From an uncultured Roseicyclus sp. (GTDB lineage: Bacteria > Pseudomonadota > Alphaproteobacteria > Rhodobacterales > Rhodobacteraceae), in contig CANLXA010000004.1 in assembly GCA_947494975.1 (NCBI GenBank), forward strand, positions 405,001-469,000: a stretch of DNA of 64,000 nt, written 5' to 3'. Under the pieces are notes generated by a model, which had not been told where the DNA came from, did not search any database, and saw only the letters and a list, made by a program, of their open reading frames with translations. The position numbers and the translations under genes were made by a program. Numbering within the stretch: the first letter of the stretch is position 1; every line of letters begins with the position of its first letter. Below, in pieces: positions 16,367-24,980 of the stretch.

Positions 16367-18771
16367 AATTCACCCTCTCCTGGCTGAAAGATCACCTCGA
16401 CACCGAGGCGAGCCTCGACGACATCCTGGACACCCTCACCGATCTCGGCCTTGAGGTGGAGGAGGTCGAAGACCGGGCCGCGCGGTTGAAGGATTTTACC
16501 CTCGCCAAGGTCAAATCCGCCGAGCAGCACCCCGACGCCGATCGTCTGCGGGTCTGTCAGGTGGAGACCGACGAGGGGGTTCAGCAGATCATCTGCGGCG
16601 CGCCCAATGCGCGCGAGGGCATCACCGTGGTTCTGGCCAAACCCGGCACCTATGTGCCTGGCATCGACACGACCATCGGCGTCGGCAAGATCCGCGGCAT
16701 CGAGAGTTACGGGATGATGGCCTCCGAGCGCGAGCTGGAGCTGTCCGAGGAGCATGACGGGATCATCGAATTGCCCTCTGGCGAGGTGGGTGACCGCTTC
16801 GTGGATTGGCTGGCCGAGCATGATTCGGCCAAGGTCGACCCGGTCATCGAGATCGCGATCACGCCGAACCGGCAGGATGCGCTTGGCGTGCGCGGCATCG
16901 CCCGCGATCTGGCGGCGCGGGGCATCGGTACACTCAAACCCCATGAGCCGCAGGTGATCGACGGGACGTTCAAATCCCCGATCAACGTGACGATTGACGC
17001 CGATACGCTCGACACCGCACCGCATTTCACCGGGCGGCTGATCCGCGGCGTCAAAAACGGCCCCAGCCCCGCATGGCTGCAGGATCGCCTGCGCGCCATA
17101 GGGTTGCGCCCGATTTCCGCGCTGGTGGATATCACCAACTTCTTCACCTTCGATCAGAACCGGCCCCTGCATGTGTTCGACGCGGACAAGGTGGCGGGCA
17201 ATCTGCGGGTGCACCGCGCGGCAGGCGGCGAAGAGATCCTGGCACTGGACGAGAAGACCTACACGCTTGGCGCCGGTCACATGGCGATTTCCGATGACAC
17301 TGGCGTGGAAAGCATTGCCGGTGTCATGGGCGGCGCGGCCTCCGGCTGCACCGAGGAGACGGTGAACGTGTTCCTTGAAAGCGCGTGGTGGGATCCGATC
17401 CAGATCGCCTATACGGGTCGGGATCTGAAGATCCATTCCGATGCCCGTTACCGGTTCGAACGCGGAGTGGACCCCGACTATACGTTGCCGGGCCTCCATG
17501 CGGCGACGCAGATGGTGCTGGACCTCTGCGGTGGGGAGCCGTCTGAGGTGGTCGAGGCCGGTGCGCCTCTGCAGACCGCGCGGAGCTATCCGCTGGATCC
17601 GGCGCGGGTCGGCAGCCTTGTGGGCATGGAGATTGCCCGTGACGAACAAGTGCGCATCCTGACGGCGCTTGGCTTTTCGGCCAGCGGGTCGGGTGACGCG
17701 CTGGAGGTCTGGGTGCCGTCCTGGCGGCGCGATGTGCAGGGCGAGGCTGATCTTGTCGAAGAAGTCGCGCGGGTGGCGTCACTCACGAAGCTGGAGCCGA
17801 AGCCGATGCCGCGCCTGCGCGACGGTGTGGCGGCGCCCGTTCTGACTCCCATGCAGCTGCGCGAGCGCTCCGCCCGCCGGACGGCGGCGGCGCTGGGCTA
17901 CAACGAATGCGTGACCTATTCCTTTATCGACAGGGCGGCGGCGCAGCTGTTCGGCGGCGGGTCCGATGACGTGATGCTGGAGAACCCGATCAGCTCTGAA
18001 ATGTCCCATATGCGGCCCGCGCTTCTGCCCGGCCTGTTGCAGGCGGCGGCGCGCAATCAGGCGCGCGGCATGATGGATATGGCGCTCTTCGAAGTGGGCG
18101 CGGCCTTCCATGGCGGAGAACCGGGGGAGCAGCATCTGCTCGTCTCAGGCCTTTTGGTTGGCCATACCGGCCCGCGTGACCCCCACGGCGCCCGGCGGGC
18201 GGTGGACGTGTTTGACGCGAAGGCCGATGCGGAGGCCGTTCTGGCCGCCATCGGGGCGCCGGCCAAGGCGCAGATCCTGCGCGGGGCGCGGGAGTGGTGG
18301 CATCCGGGCCGCCACGGCATGATCTGCCTGGGCCCCAAGAAAGTGCTGGGGATCTTCGGCGAAGTGCACCCCAAGGTACTGACGGCACTCGATGTGAAAG
18401 GCCCGGCCATGGCCTTCACGATCTTCCCCGAGGAAGTGCCGATGCCGCGCAACAGCTCCGCCAGTCGGGGCGCTGTGACGATGCCCGATCTTCAGGCGGT
18501 GGAGCGGGACTTTGCCTTTGTCGTGGATGCGGAGGTTTCCGCGCTGGATCTGGTGAATGCGGCCGCGGGCGCCGACAAGGCCCTGATCGAAGAGGTGCGC
18601 GTGTTCGATGAGTTCATCGGCGGGTCCTTGGGCGAGGGGCAGAAATCGCTTGCGATCACCGTGCGGCTGCAGCCCAGGGACAAGACCCTGACCGAGGACG
18701 AGATCGAGGCGGTGGCGGGCAAGATCGTGGAGAAGGTTGGCAAGGCGACCGGTGGTAGCCTGCGCGGCTGA
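16363..18771 (+). CDS. pheT: Phenylalanyl-tRNA synthetase beta subunit
   Basis: This 802-residue beta subunit starts [33 protein letters not shown]. The EMAP-like tRNA-binding domain follows ([21 protein letters not shown], about residues 45-150). Next come the B3/B4 editing domain, the B5 domain and the catalytic-like core ([19 protein letters not shown]). The C-terminal FDX-ACB anticodon-binding domain is at about residues 710-802 ([15 protein letters not shown]). The length is typical. Its ATG overlaps the stop of the DUF2513 gene, so its translation probably depends on ribosomes finishing that insert. Confidence 0.97.
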   Translation: [802 protein letters not shown]

Positions 18772-18806
18772 CCAAAGCATTGCGCCCGCTGACGCGGTCG
18801 CCCGAC

Positions 18807-18831
18807 GCAAAGTCTTCTACGAAGACTTTGC
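18807..18831. repeat. Perfect 11-bp palindrome downstream of pheT
   Basis: GCAAAGTCTTC, loop TAC, GAAGACTTTGC form a perfect 11-bp hairpin, with possible extension through CGAC/GTCG-like flanks. No T tract follows, so it is not a standard intrinsic terminator. It sits in the 159-bp gap between pheT and ytoQ. It may be a mobile-type palindromic repeat or a transcript-stabilising stem. Confidence 0.7.
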
Positions 18832-18930
18832 GGGAGTCGGTGGTGGGCGGTGTGCTTGAACGGGCTAGGTTCCGGTTTGCGGTTGAGGGCTGCCGTTTTG
18901 GGTATTTTGAACCAGTGGAAGGGGCATGGG

Positions 18931-19380
18931 ATGGCGCTTAAGGTTTATCTGTCGGGCGAAATTCATACCGATTGGCGGGAGCGGATCGTGGACGGGTCCA
19001 GCGACCTTGAGGTTACGTTTTCCGAGCCGGTGACGGATCACGATGCCAGCGACGATTGCGGCGTGGCGATCCTGGGGGAAGAGCCCAAGAAGTATTGGCA
19101 CGACCACAAGGGTGCGATGGTCAACGCGATCCGGACCCGGCATGGGATCGAGACGGCCGATGTGGTCGTTGTGCGCTTTGGCGAGAAGTACAAGCAGTGG
19201 AACGCCGCCTTTGACGCGGGTTACGCCAGTGCGTTGGGTAAGCCGTTGATCGTCTTGTCGATGCCGGAACATCAGCATCCGCTGAAGGAGGTTCATGCCG
19301 CCGCCTTGGCCGTGGCCGAGGAGCCGGAGCAGGTGGTGCATATCCTGCGCTACGTTTTGAGCGGGAAACTGCCCACCTGA
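18931..19380 (+). CDS. YtoQ family protein
   Basis: This 149-residue protein matches the YtoQ family, whose N-terminus is LKVYLSGEIHTDWRERI. Later blocks are VTFSEPVTDHDASD and IETADVVVVRFGEKYKQWNAAFDAGYASALGKPLI. The fold resembles nucleoside 2-deoxyribosyltransferases (a Rossmann-like alpha/beta with a Gly-rich start and an Ala-Gly-rich helix), but no activity is established for YtoQ itself. The track start at 18850 was replaced by ATG 18931, which follows GGAAGGGG. It stands alone between pheT and a GMC oxidoreductase. Confidence 0.85.
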   Translation: MALKVYLSGEIHTDWRERIVDGSSDLEVTFSEPVTDHDASDDCGVAILGEEPKKYWHDHKGAMVNAIRTRHGIETADVVVVRFGEKYKQWNAAFDAGYASALGKPLIVLSMPEHQHPLKEVHAAALAVAEEPEQVVHILRYVLSGKLPT

Positions 19381-19428
19381 CGCGACGTTCCGTTTCCGGG
19401 CCGCGCGCGAGGCCTTACGATCCACGGC

Positions 19429-21027
19429 ATGGAATTCGACTACATCATCGTGGGCGGCGGATCGGCCGGCTGTGTTCTGGCCGCGCGGCTGTCCGAGGAT
19501 CCGGATATTCAGGTCTGTCTGATTGAAGCGGGTGGCGCCGGGCGGGGTATCCTTGTCCGTGCGCCTGCCTTGGTTGCGGCGATGGTCTCGGGCAGGCCCC
19601 GGATCAACAATTGGGCGTTTCACACCGAGCCCCAGCCTGGCTTGAATGGGCGGCGCGGGTTTCAGCCGCGGGGCAAGGCGCTTGGCGGCTCCTCAGCGAT
19701 CAACGCGATGCTGTATGTCCGCGGGCACCCTTCGGACTACGACGCATGGGCCGATCTGGGATGCGAGGGCTGGGATTGGGAGAGCCTGCGCCCCTATTTC
19801 CGGAAATCCGAAGGGTTTCAGGGTGGGGATGGCCCCTATCATGCGGCGGATGGCCCGCTACAGGTGCGCAATCAGACCGGGCCCCGAAAAATCTCGCATG
19901 CGTTTCTTGAGGCCTGCGATGCCGCGCAGATCCCGCGTAACGCCGATTTCAACGGCGAGGTGCAGGACGGCGCTGGGTTCTATCACGTGACGCAGTTCCA
20001 TGACGGCCCGCAGGCCGGTGAGCGATGTTCGACGGCTGCGGCCTACCTGCACCCGATGATGGCGCGGCCCAACCTGCGCGTGCTGACCCGCACCGTGGTG
20101 GAGCAGGTGGTGATCGAGGACAAACGCGCAACGGGCGTGCGTATCCGCGAAGGCTCGGTTCCCTCCACGATCCGCGCCCGGCGCGAGGTGATCCTGAGCG
20201 CCGGGGCCTTCGGCTCGCCGCAGCTTCTGTTGCTGTCGGGGATCGGGCCCGAGGACGAACTCGCCGCCCACGGAATCGCCCCCACCCATGTGCTGCCCGG
20301 CGTGGGCCGGAACCTGCAGGACCATCTGGACTACGTGATCTCATACCGGTCCAGACGCAATGACGTGGTGGGGCTTGGGCCAAAAGGCCTGATGCGATTG
20401 GCCAGGGCCGGTCTGGCCTGGCGCAAGACAGGGGAGGGGCTTTTCGCGTCGCCCATGGCGGAGGCGGGGGCATTCCTGCGCAGCAATCCCACCCGAAGCC
20501 GCCCGGATCTGCAGATCCATTTCGTGATCGGGATCGTCGATGACCACATGCGCAAGATGCATTTCTACGATGGCTATTCCAGCCATATCTGCGTGCTCAG
20601 GCCTCATTCCGTGGGTCATGTGGGCCTGCAAAGCGCCGATCCCACAGCACCACCCCGGATCGACCCCGCCTATCTGAGCGATCCGCGTGACCTTCAGACC
20701 CTCATGCGCGGCGCCCGGATCATGGACCAAATCCTTGATTCGGAGCCGCTTGGACCGTGGCGCGGCACGCGTCTCTACCCCCATGACGGCAGCGACCGGG
20801 CGCTGGAGGCAGATATCCGCGCACGGGCCGACACGATCTATCACCCGGTGGGAACCTGCAAGATGGGCGTGGATGACAGGGCCGTGGTCGACCCCCAGAC
20901 GCGGCTGCGGGGGATCGACGGATTGCGCGTTGTGGATGCCTCGATCATGCCGATGATAATTGGTGGGAACACGAATGCTCCCACCATCGCGATGGCCGAA
21001 AAGGCGGCCGATCTGATCCGGGGTTGA
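19429..21027 (+). CDS. GMC family FAD oxidoreductase (choline/alcohol dehydrogenase-like)
   Basis: This 532-residue flavoenzyme of the glucose-methanol-choline family begins DYIIVGGGSAGCVLAARLSED, the FAD Rossmann motif. GKALGGSSAINAMLYVRGHPSDYDAWA is GMC signature 1, and GAFGSPQLLLLSGIGP is signature 2. The C-terminal YHPVGTCKMG holds the catalytic His, and NTNAPTIAMAEKAADLI closes the FAD site. The closest named types are AlkJ and BetA. Substrate choice cannot be told from sequence, and no bet genes are nearby. No good Shine-Dalgarno precedes the start. Confidence 0.93.
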   Translation: MEFDYIIVGGGSAGCVLAARLSEDPDIQVCLIEAGGAGRGILVRAPALVAAMVSGRPRINNWAFHTEPQPGLNGRRGFQPRGKALGGSSAINAMLYVRGHPSDYDAWADLGCEGWDWESLRPYFRKSEGFQGGDGPYHAADGPLQVRNQTGPRKISHAFLEACDAAQIPRNADFNGEVQDGAGFYHVTQFHDGPQAGERCSTAAAYLHPMMARPNLRVLTRTVVEQVVIEDKRATGVRIREGSVPSTIRARREVILSAGAFGSPQLLLLSGIGPEDELAAHGIAPTHVLPGVGRNLQDHLDYVISYRSRRNDVVGLGPKGLMRLARAGLAWRKTGEGLFASPMAEAGAFLRSNPTRSRPDLQIHFVIGIVDDHMRKMHFYDGYSSHICVLRPHSVGHVGLQSADPTAPPRIDPAYLSDPRDLQTLMRGARIMDQILDSEPLGPWRGTRLYPHDGSDRALEADIRARADTIYHPVGTCKMGVDDRAVVDPQTRLRGIDGLRVVDASIMPMIIGGNTNAPTIAMAEKAADLIRG

Positions 21028-21032
21028 GGGCC

Positions 21033-21734
21033 TCAGCCCTCGCGCGGGGGCGTAACGCGGCCCTTCTGCACCGCGGGCCGGGCCAGGAAGCGGTCGAGAT
21101 AGGCGGGCACGTTCGTCAGATCGTTCCAGCCCACGACATCCTTGGTGCCGTAGAAATCGAGCGCGGTCAGCCAGGGGCCGATCGCGATATCGGCGATGGA
21201 GTAGTCTCCGACGATCCAGTCCTTGCCGTCGAGTTCTTTCTCAAGAACCGCAAGCAGGCGCTTGGCCTCATCCACATAGCGTTGTTTCGGGCGGGGATCT
21301 TCGATGTCCGCCCCGGCGAATTTGGCAAAGAAGCCAAGCTGGCCGAACATCGGGCCGATACCGCCCATCTGGAACATCACCCACTTGATGACCTGGTACT
21401 TGTCGGCCTCCGTCTTTCCGATCAGCTTGCCGGTCTTCTCGGCCAGGTAGATAAGGATCGCGCCGGATTCCCAGAGCTCGATCGGGGCGCCGCCCGGACC
21501 GTCGGGGTCGATGATGGCGGGGATCTTGTTGTTGGGGTTCAGGCTCAGGAATTCGGCGCTTTTGACGTCCGCATCCGACAGTGTCACCCGGTGCGCCTCG
21601 TAGGGGAGGCCAAGCTCTTCCAGCGCGATGGAGGCCTTCACGCCATTGGGCGTCGGGAAGGCGTAAAGCTGGATCACGGATGGGTCTTCGGCAGGCCAGC
21701 GATTGTTGATCGGGTGGTCGGTGATGGCGGTCAT
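21033..21734 (-). CDS. Glutathione S-transferase family protein (YfcG/Ure2-like, nu class)
   Basis: This 233-residue GST has an N-terminal thioredoxin-like domain (IQLYAFPTPNGVKASIALEELGLPYE). The glutathione-binding NPNNKIPAIIDPDGPGGAPIELWESGAILIYLAEKTGKL follows, then an all-helical C-terminal domain (GDYSIADIAIGPWL). The TPNGVK start motif is typical of the YfcG/YghU/Ure2p group, which reduces disulfides using two glutathiones. It converges on the GMC gene with a 5-bp gap and is divergent from mscL. Confidence 0.92.
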   Translation of the reverse strand: MTAITDHPINNRWPAEDPSVIQLYAFPTPNGVKASIALEELGLPYEAHRVTLSDADVKSAEFLSLNPNNKIPAIIDPDGPGGAPIELWESGAILIYLAEKTGKLIGKTEADKYQVIKWVMFQMGGIGPMFGQLGFFAKFAGADIEDPRPKQRYVDEAKRLLAVLEKELDGKDWIVGDYSIADIAIGPWLTALDFYGTKDVVGWNDLTNVPAYLDRFLARPAVQKGRVTPPREG

Positions 21735-21893
21735 ATCTGTCCCTCAATTCAGTATTTCTTCACCAAGCAAATATGTCCCCTTGCCATAGTTAACTAGGGC
21801 TGGCTTCCTACACTGGCGATAGGGGCGGTTGTGCACGTGCGCACCAAGACAAGGCCGCCCTGAAAAACGAACAGGACAAGGTGGACAAACCAC

Positions 21894-22322
21894 ATGATAA
21901 ACGAATTCAAGGACTTCATCGCCAAGGGCAATGTCATGGACATGGCCGTGGGTATCATCATCGGCGCGGCATTCACGGCAATTGTCACGTCTCTCGTGGG
22001 CGATCTGATCAATCCGATCATCGCCCTCTTCACCGGCGGGATCGATTTCTCGGGCTGGTTCTACGTGCTGGGTGAGGGCGAATGCGCCTCGGTCGACGCC
22101 TGTGCGGAGGCCGGCATTTCCGTCTTTGCCATCGGCAACTTCCTCATGGCGGTGATCAACTTCCTGATTGTGGCCTGGGTGGTCTTCATGCTGGTCAAGA
22201 TGGTCAACCGCGTGAAAGCGGCGGCGGAGAAGCCCGATGAAGTGGAGCCCGAGGTCGAGTCCGGCCCGAGCGAGCTGGACATCCTGATCGAGATCCGGGA
22301 CGCGATGAAAGCGCAGGCCTGA
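21894..22322 (+). CDS. mscL: Large-conductance mechanosensitive channel
   Basis: This 142-residue protein forms a homopentameric pore that opens under membrane tension and releases solutes on osmotic downshock. [46 protein letters not shown] is the N-terminal amphipathic helix plus TM1. [26 protein letters not shown] is TM2. The acidic C-terminal helix ends [12 protein letters not shown]. The periplasmic loop carries two Cys ([13 protein letters not shown]), which are unusual for MscL and could form a disulfide. A strong terminator follows. Confidence 0.97.
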   Translation: MINEFKDFIAKGNVMDMAVGIIIGAAFTAIVTSLVGDLINPIIALFTGGIDFSGWFYVLGEGECASVDACAEAGISVFAIGNFLMAVINFLIVAWVVFMLVKMVNRVKAAAEKPDEVEPEVESGPSELDILIEIRDAMKAQA

Positions 22323-22343
22323 TCCGACAAGGACCTTTTGGCG

Positions 22344-22380
22344 CGGCCCGTTTCCATGCAGGAAGCGGGCCGTTTCTATT
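22344..22380 (+). terminator. Rho-independent terminator after mscL
   Basis: CGGCCCGTTTCC (22344-22355) pairs with GGAAGCGGGCCG (22361-22372) around a 5-nt loop and is followed by TTTCTATT. This 12-bp stem lies inside the track's N-terminal extension of the next ORF, which supports starting that gene at 22431 rather than 22338. Confidence 0.85.
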
Positions 22381-22430
22381 GTAGGATTACGGAAGTGAGA
22401 GAGGATACCGAACCAGCCGGAGGACCATGC

Positions 22431-22916
22431 ATGCCCACACCAGAAGCCCGGATCAACGCCCTTGGCCTGACACTGCCGCCGTCATTGACCATTCCCAGCG
22501 GGCTGCATCTGCCGTTTTCCTTCGTGAATGTCCGGGGGGATCGGGCCATGTTTTCGGGCCACCCACGGCACGGCCTCGACGGTGCTATCGACGGGCCCTT
22601 CGGAACGCTTGGGGAGGGGATTTCAACCCAGGATGGCTACGACGCGGCCCGGGGTGTGGCGCTGTCTGTGCTGGCCAATCTGAAGGCGGAGATCGGGGAT
22701 CTGAACCGGATCATCGGGTGGGTGCGTGTCTTCGGCATGGTCACGTCCACGCCTGATTACACGGAGCAGCATCTGGTTGTGAACGGGTTCAGCGACCTGA
22801 TCCTCGAGGTCTTCGGGCCGGATGTGGGCCGCCACGCCCGATCCGCAATCGGCGTGGCGGCATTGCCCATGGGCTTCGCCATGGAGATCGAGGGCGAGCT
22901 TCTGATCGGCCCCTGA
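22431..22916 (+). CDS. RidA family protein, second copy
   Basis: This 161-residue RidA-superfamily protein begins MPTPEARINALGLTLPPS behind a GGAGG. The core includes FVNVRGDRAMFSGHP, the LKAEIGDLNRIIGWVRVFGMVTSTPDYTEQHLVVNGFSDL stretch and RSAIGVAALPMGFAMEIEGEL. The Arg of RSAIGVAALP aligns with the catalytic Arg of RidA enzymes. It shares the subgroup layout of the copy at 1507 but differs clearly in sequence, so the two are paralogues and not a recent duplication. It may cope with enamines from PLP enzymes; the alanine dehydrogenase gene next door is convergent. Confidence 0.88.
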   Translation: MPTPEARINALGLTLPPSLTIPSGLHLPFSFVNVRGDRAMFSGHPRHGLDGAIDGPFGTLGEGISTQDGYDAARGVALSVLANLKAEIGDLNRIIGWVRVFGMVTSTPDYTEQHLVVNGFSDLILEVFGPDVGRHARSAIGVAALPMGFAMEIEGELLIGP

Positions 22917-22928
22917 CGCGCTCCGCCT

Positions 22929-24047
22929 TCAGCCTTTCACCGCGAGGGCCGCGGACAGCACATTGATCCCCAGCGCCTTGCCGACCGCGTAGTTGGTCAA
23001 CTGGCCGGCATGGGTGTTCAGCCCCTCCAGCAGATGCGGATCATCGGCGCAGGCCTGTTTCCACCCCTTGTCGGCGAGCGCCAGCATGAAGGGCATCGTG
23101 GCATTGCCGAGCGCCAGCGTGGAGGTCCGCGCCACGGCACCGGGCATGTTGGCGACGCAGTAATGCACCACGCCATCGACCTCGTAGATCGGGTCTTGGT
23201 GGGTGGTGGCCTTGGACGTCTCGAAACAGCCGCCTTGGTCGATGGCGACATCGACGATGACGGCGCCGGATTTCATCGTGGACAGCTGCGCCTTGGTCAC
23301 CAGTTTCGGGGCGGCTGCCCCGGGGATCAGGACCGCGCCGATCACCATATCGGCGGAGGTAATAAGCTGCGCGGTGGCATCGGCGCTGGCGTACCGCGTC
23401 TTGAACGCGCCGCGATAGGCGTCGTCGAGGTAGCGCAGCCGGGGCAGAGAGCGATCAAGGATCGTGACATCCGCACCCATGCCCGCGGCAACTCGCGCGG
23501 CCTGGGTGCCGACCACACCGCCGCCGATCACCACAACCTCCGCCGGGCCGACGCCGGGCACACCGCCCATCAGAACGCCGCGCCCGCCATTGGCCTTTTG
23601 CAGCGCCCAGGACCCGACCTGCGGCGCCAGACGCCCGGCCACTTCGGACATCGGGGCCAGCAGCGGCAGGCCGCCATTTCGGTCCGTGACGGTCTCATAG
23701 GCAATCGCGGTGACGCCGCTTTTGAGCAAGTCGTGGGTCTGGTCGGGGTCAGGGGCGAGGTGCAGGTAGGTGAACAGGATCTGTCCCTCGCGCAGTTGCG
23801 CGCGTTCCACCGCCTGCGGCTCCTTCACCTTCACCACCATCTCGGCTTCGGCGAAAATCGCCTCGGCATTGTCGGCAATCTCGGCCCCCGCGGCGCGATA
23901 ATCGTCGTCGGTGAAGCCTGCGCCATTGCCTGCACCGGCCTGCATGGTCACCCGGTGGCCGTGAACAATCGCCTCCCGCGCGGCGGCGGGGGTCAGGCCA
24001 ACGCGGAATTCCTGCGGCTTGATCTCTGTTGGGCATCCGATGTGCAT
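22929..24047 (-). CDS. ald: Alanine dehydrogenase
   Basis: This 372-residue enzyme interconverts L-alanine and pyruvate plus ammonia with NAD. MHIGCPTEIKPQEFRVGLTPAAAREAIVHGH is the family start. VVKVKEPQ and TYLHLAPD carry the catalytic Lys and His. VVIGGGVVGTQAARVAAGMGADVTILD is the NAD Rossmann motif, and HYCVANMPGAVARTSTLAL is the late signature. Start 24047 follows AGGGAGG. An Lrp-type regulator is divergent at 24172 and azlCD follow that, as expected for an alanine/branched-chain amino-acid response cluster. Confidence 0.96.
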   Translation of the reverse strand: MHIGCPTEIKPQEFRVGLTPAAAREAIVHGHRVTMQAGAGNGAGFTDDDYRAAGAEIADNAEAIFAEAEMVVKVKEPQAVERAQLREGQILFTYLHLAPDPDQTHDLLKSGVTAIAYETVTDRNGGLPLLAPMSEVAGRLAPQVGSWALQKANGGRGVLMGGVPGVGPAEVVVIGGGVVGTQAARVAAGMGADVTILDRSLPRLRYLDDAYRGAFKTRYASADATAQLITSADMVIGAVLIPGAAAPKLVTKAQLSTMKSGAVIVDVAIDQGGCFETSKATTHQDPIYEVDGVVHYCVANMPGAVARTSTLALGNATMPFMLALADKGWKQACADDPHLLEGLNTHAGQLTNYAVGKALGINVLSAALAVKG

Positions 24048-24171
24048 GATGGTCCTCCCTGATGCAGAATGTCTCCCTGTTGTGGGGAATACGCCTGCAA
24101 AGGTGGAATTACTTTGATATTTCACCCGGGTTGGATCAAAAATGCGCATGAAACGTGCGTGAGAGGATCAC
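24048..24171. promoter_or_regulatory. Divergent ald/Lrp control region
   Basis: These 124 bp separate the starts of ald (minus) and the Lrp-family regulator (plus). They are AT-richer than their surroundings (TTACTTTGATATTTCA) and include an imperfect dyad TGCGCATGAAACGTGCG close to the regulator start. Lrp-type regulators commonly control a divergent ald gene, so the operator probably lies here, but I cannot assign exact sites. Confidence 0.5.
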
Positions 24172-24654
24172 ATGGCACGAGAAATCATGCACCAAGTTGA
24201 GCTTGACGACATGGATGTCTCGATTCTGCGCCAATTGCAGCGGCGCGGACGGATGACCCATGCGGAACTGTCCGACCACGTGAACCTGTCCCCCTCGGCC
24301 TGCCACCGGCGGGTGCAACGGCTGGAGGCTTCGGGTGTGATCCGGGATTATGTTGCCCTGGTCAGTCCCCGGGCCGTGGGGCGTGTGACGACCGTCTTTG
24401 TCGAGATCAAGCTGCAAAGCCAGTCGGAGGATATCCTTGATGCCTTCGAAAAGTCCGTCGCGCGGGTGCCGGATGTTCTGGAATGCCATTTGATGGCCGG
24501 TAGCGCCGATTACCTGTTGAAGATCGTCGCGCGCGATTCCGAGGATTTCGCCCGCATCCACCGCGAGCACCTGTCCCGCTTGCCGGGCGTCGCACAGATG
24601 CAATCCAGCTTCGCCCTGAAGACCGTGTTCAAGACAACGGCCCTGCCACTCTAG
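24172..24654 (+). CDS. Lrp/AsnC family transcriptional regulator
   Basis: This 160-residue regulator has an N-terminal winged helix-turn-helix (LDDMDVSILRQLQRRGRMTHAELSDHVNLSPSACHRRVQRLEASGVIRDYVALV). A RAM ligand-binding domain follows (TTVFVEIKLQSQSEDIL, then VPDVLECHLMAGSADYLLKIVARDSEDF). It is divergent from ald, which suggests it activates ald in response to alanine, as known for several Lrp-like AldR proteins. It converges on azlD with a 4-nt overlap of the gene ends. Confidence 0.94.
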   Translation: MAREIMHQVELDDMDVSILRQLQRRGRMTHAELSDHVNLSPSACHRRVQRLEASGVIRDYVALVSPRAVGRVTTVFVEIKLQSQSEDILDAFEKSVARVPDVLECHLMAGSADYLLKIVARDSEDFARIHREHLSRLPGVAQMQSSFALKTVFKTTALPL

Positions 24655-24980
24655 ACCAGCCCGCGCAGGATCAGGAACGTGGCCATCCCCGCGACGGCCC
24701 CAACCACCGCATTCTTGCGCCAATACCCCGCGGCTATCGTCGCGCAGGCCGCCAGTATATGCGCCGCGCTGATTTGCCCCCCGGTGGCGTCGGGCCAGAG
24801 GATTGCGGGGGTGACCAGCGCGGGCAGGATCGCCACCGGCGTGTATCGCAGATGCCGCAACAGCCAGTCGGGCAATTGCCGGTCCCCGATCAGGCCAAGG
24901 AACGAGAACCGGATCGCGTAGGTTGCCACACCCAGGGCGATGATGATCCCCCAGATCTCAAGGTTGCTCCACCCGGTCAT
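24651..24980 (-). CDS. azlD: AzlD family branched-chain amino-acid export subunit
   Basis: This 109-residue membrane protein of the AzlD family forms the small partner of AzlC in branched-chain amino-acid export. It shows an N-terminal helix (LEIWGIIIALGVATYAIRFSFL), the family block LPDWLLRHLRYTPVAILPALVTPAIL and two more helices. Start ATG 24980 overlaps the stop of azlC by ATGA. The larger ORF in the track (to 25259) is an artefact of reading azlC in another frame. Confidence 0.9.
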   Translation of the reverse strand: MTGWSNLEIWGIIIALGVATYAIRFSFLGLIGDRQLPDWLLRHLRYTPVAILPALVTPAILWPDATGGQISAAHILAACATIAAGYWRKNAVVGAVAGMATFLILRGLV

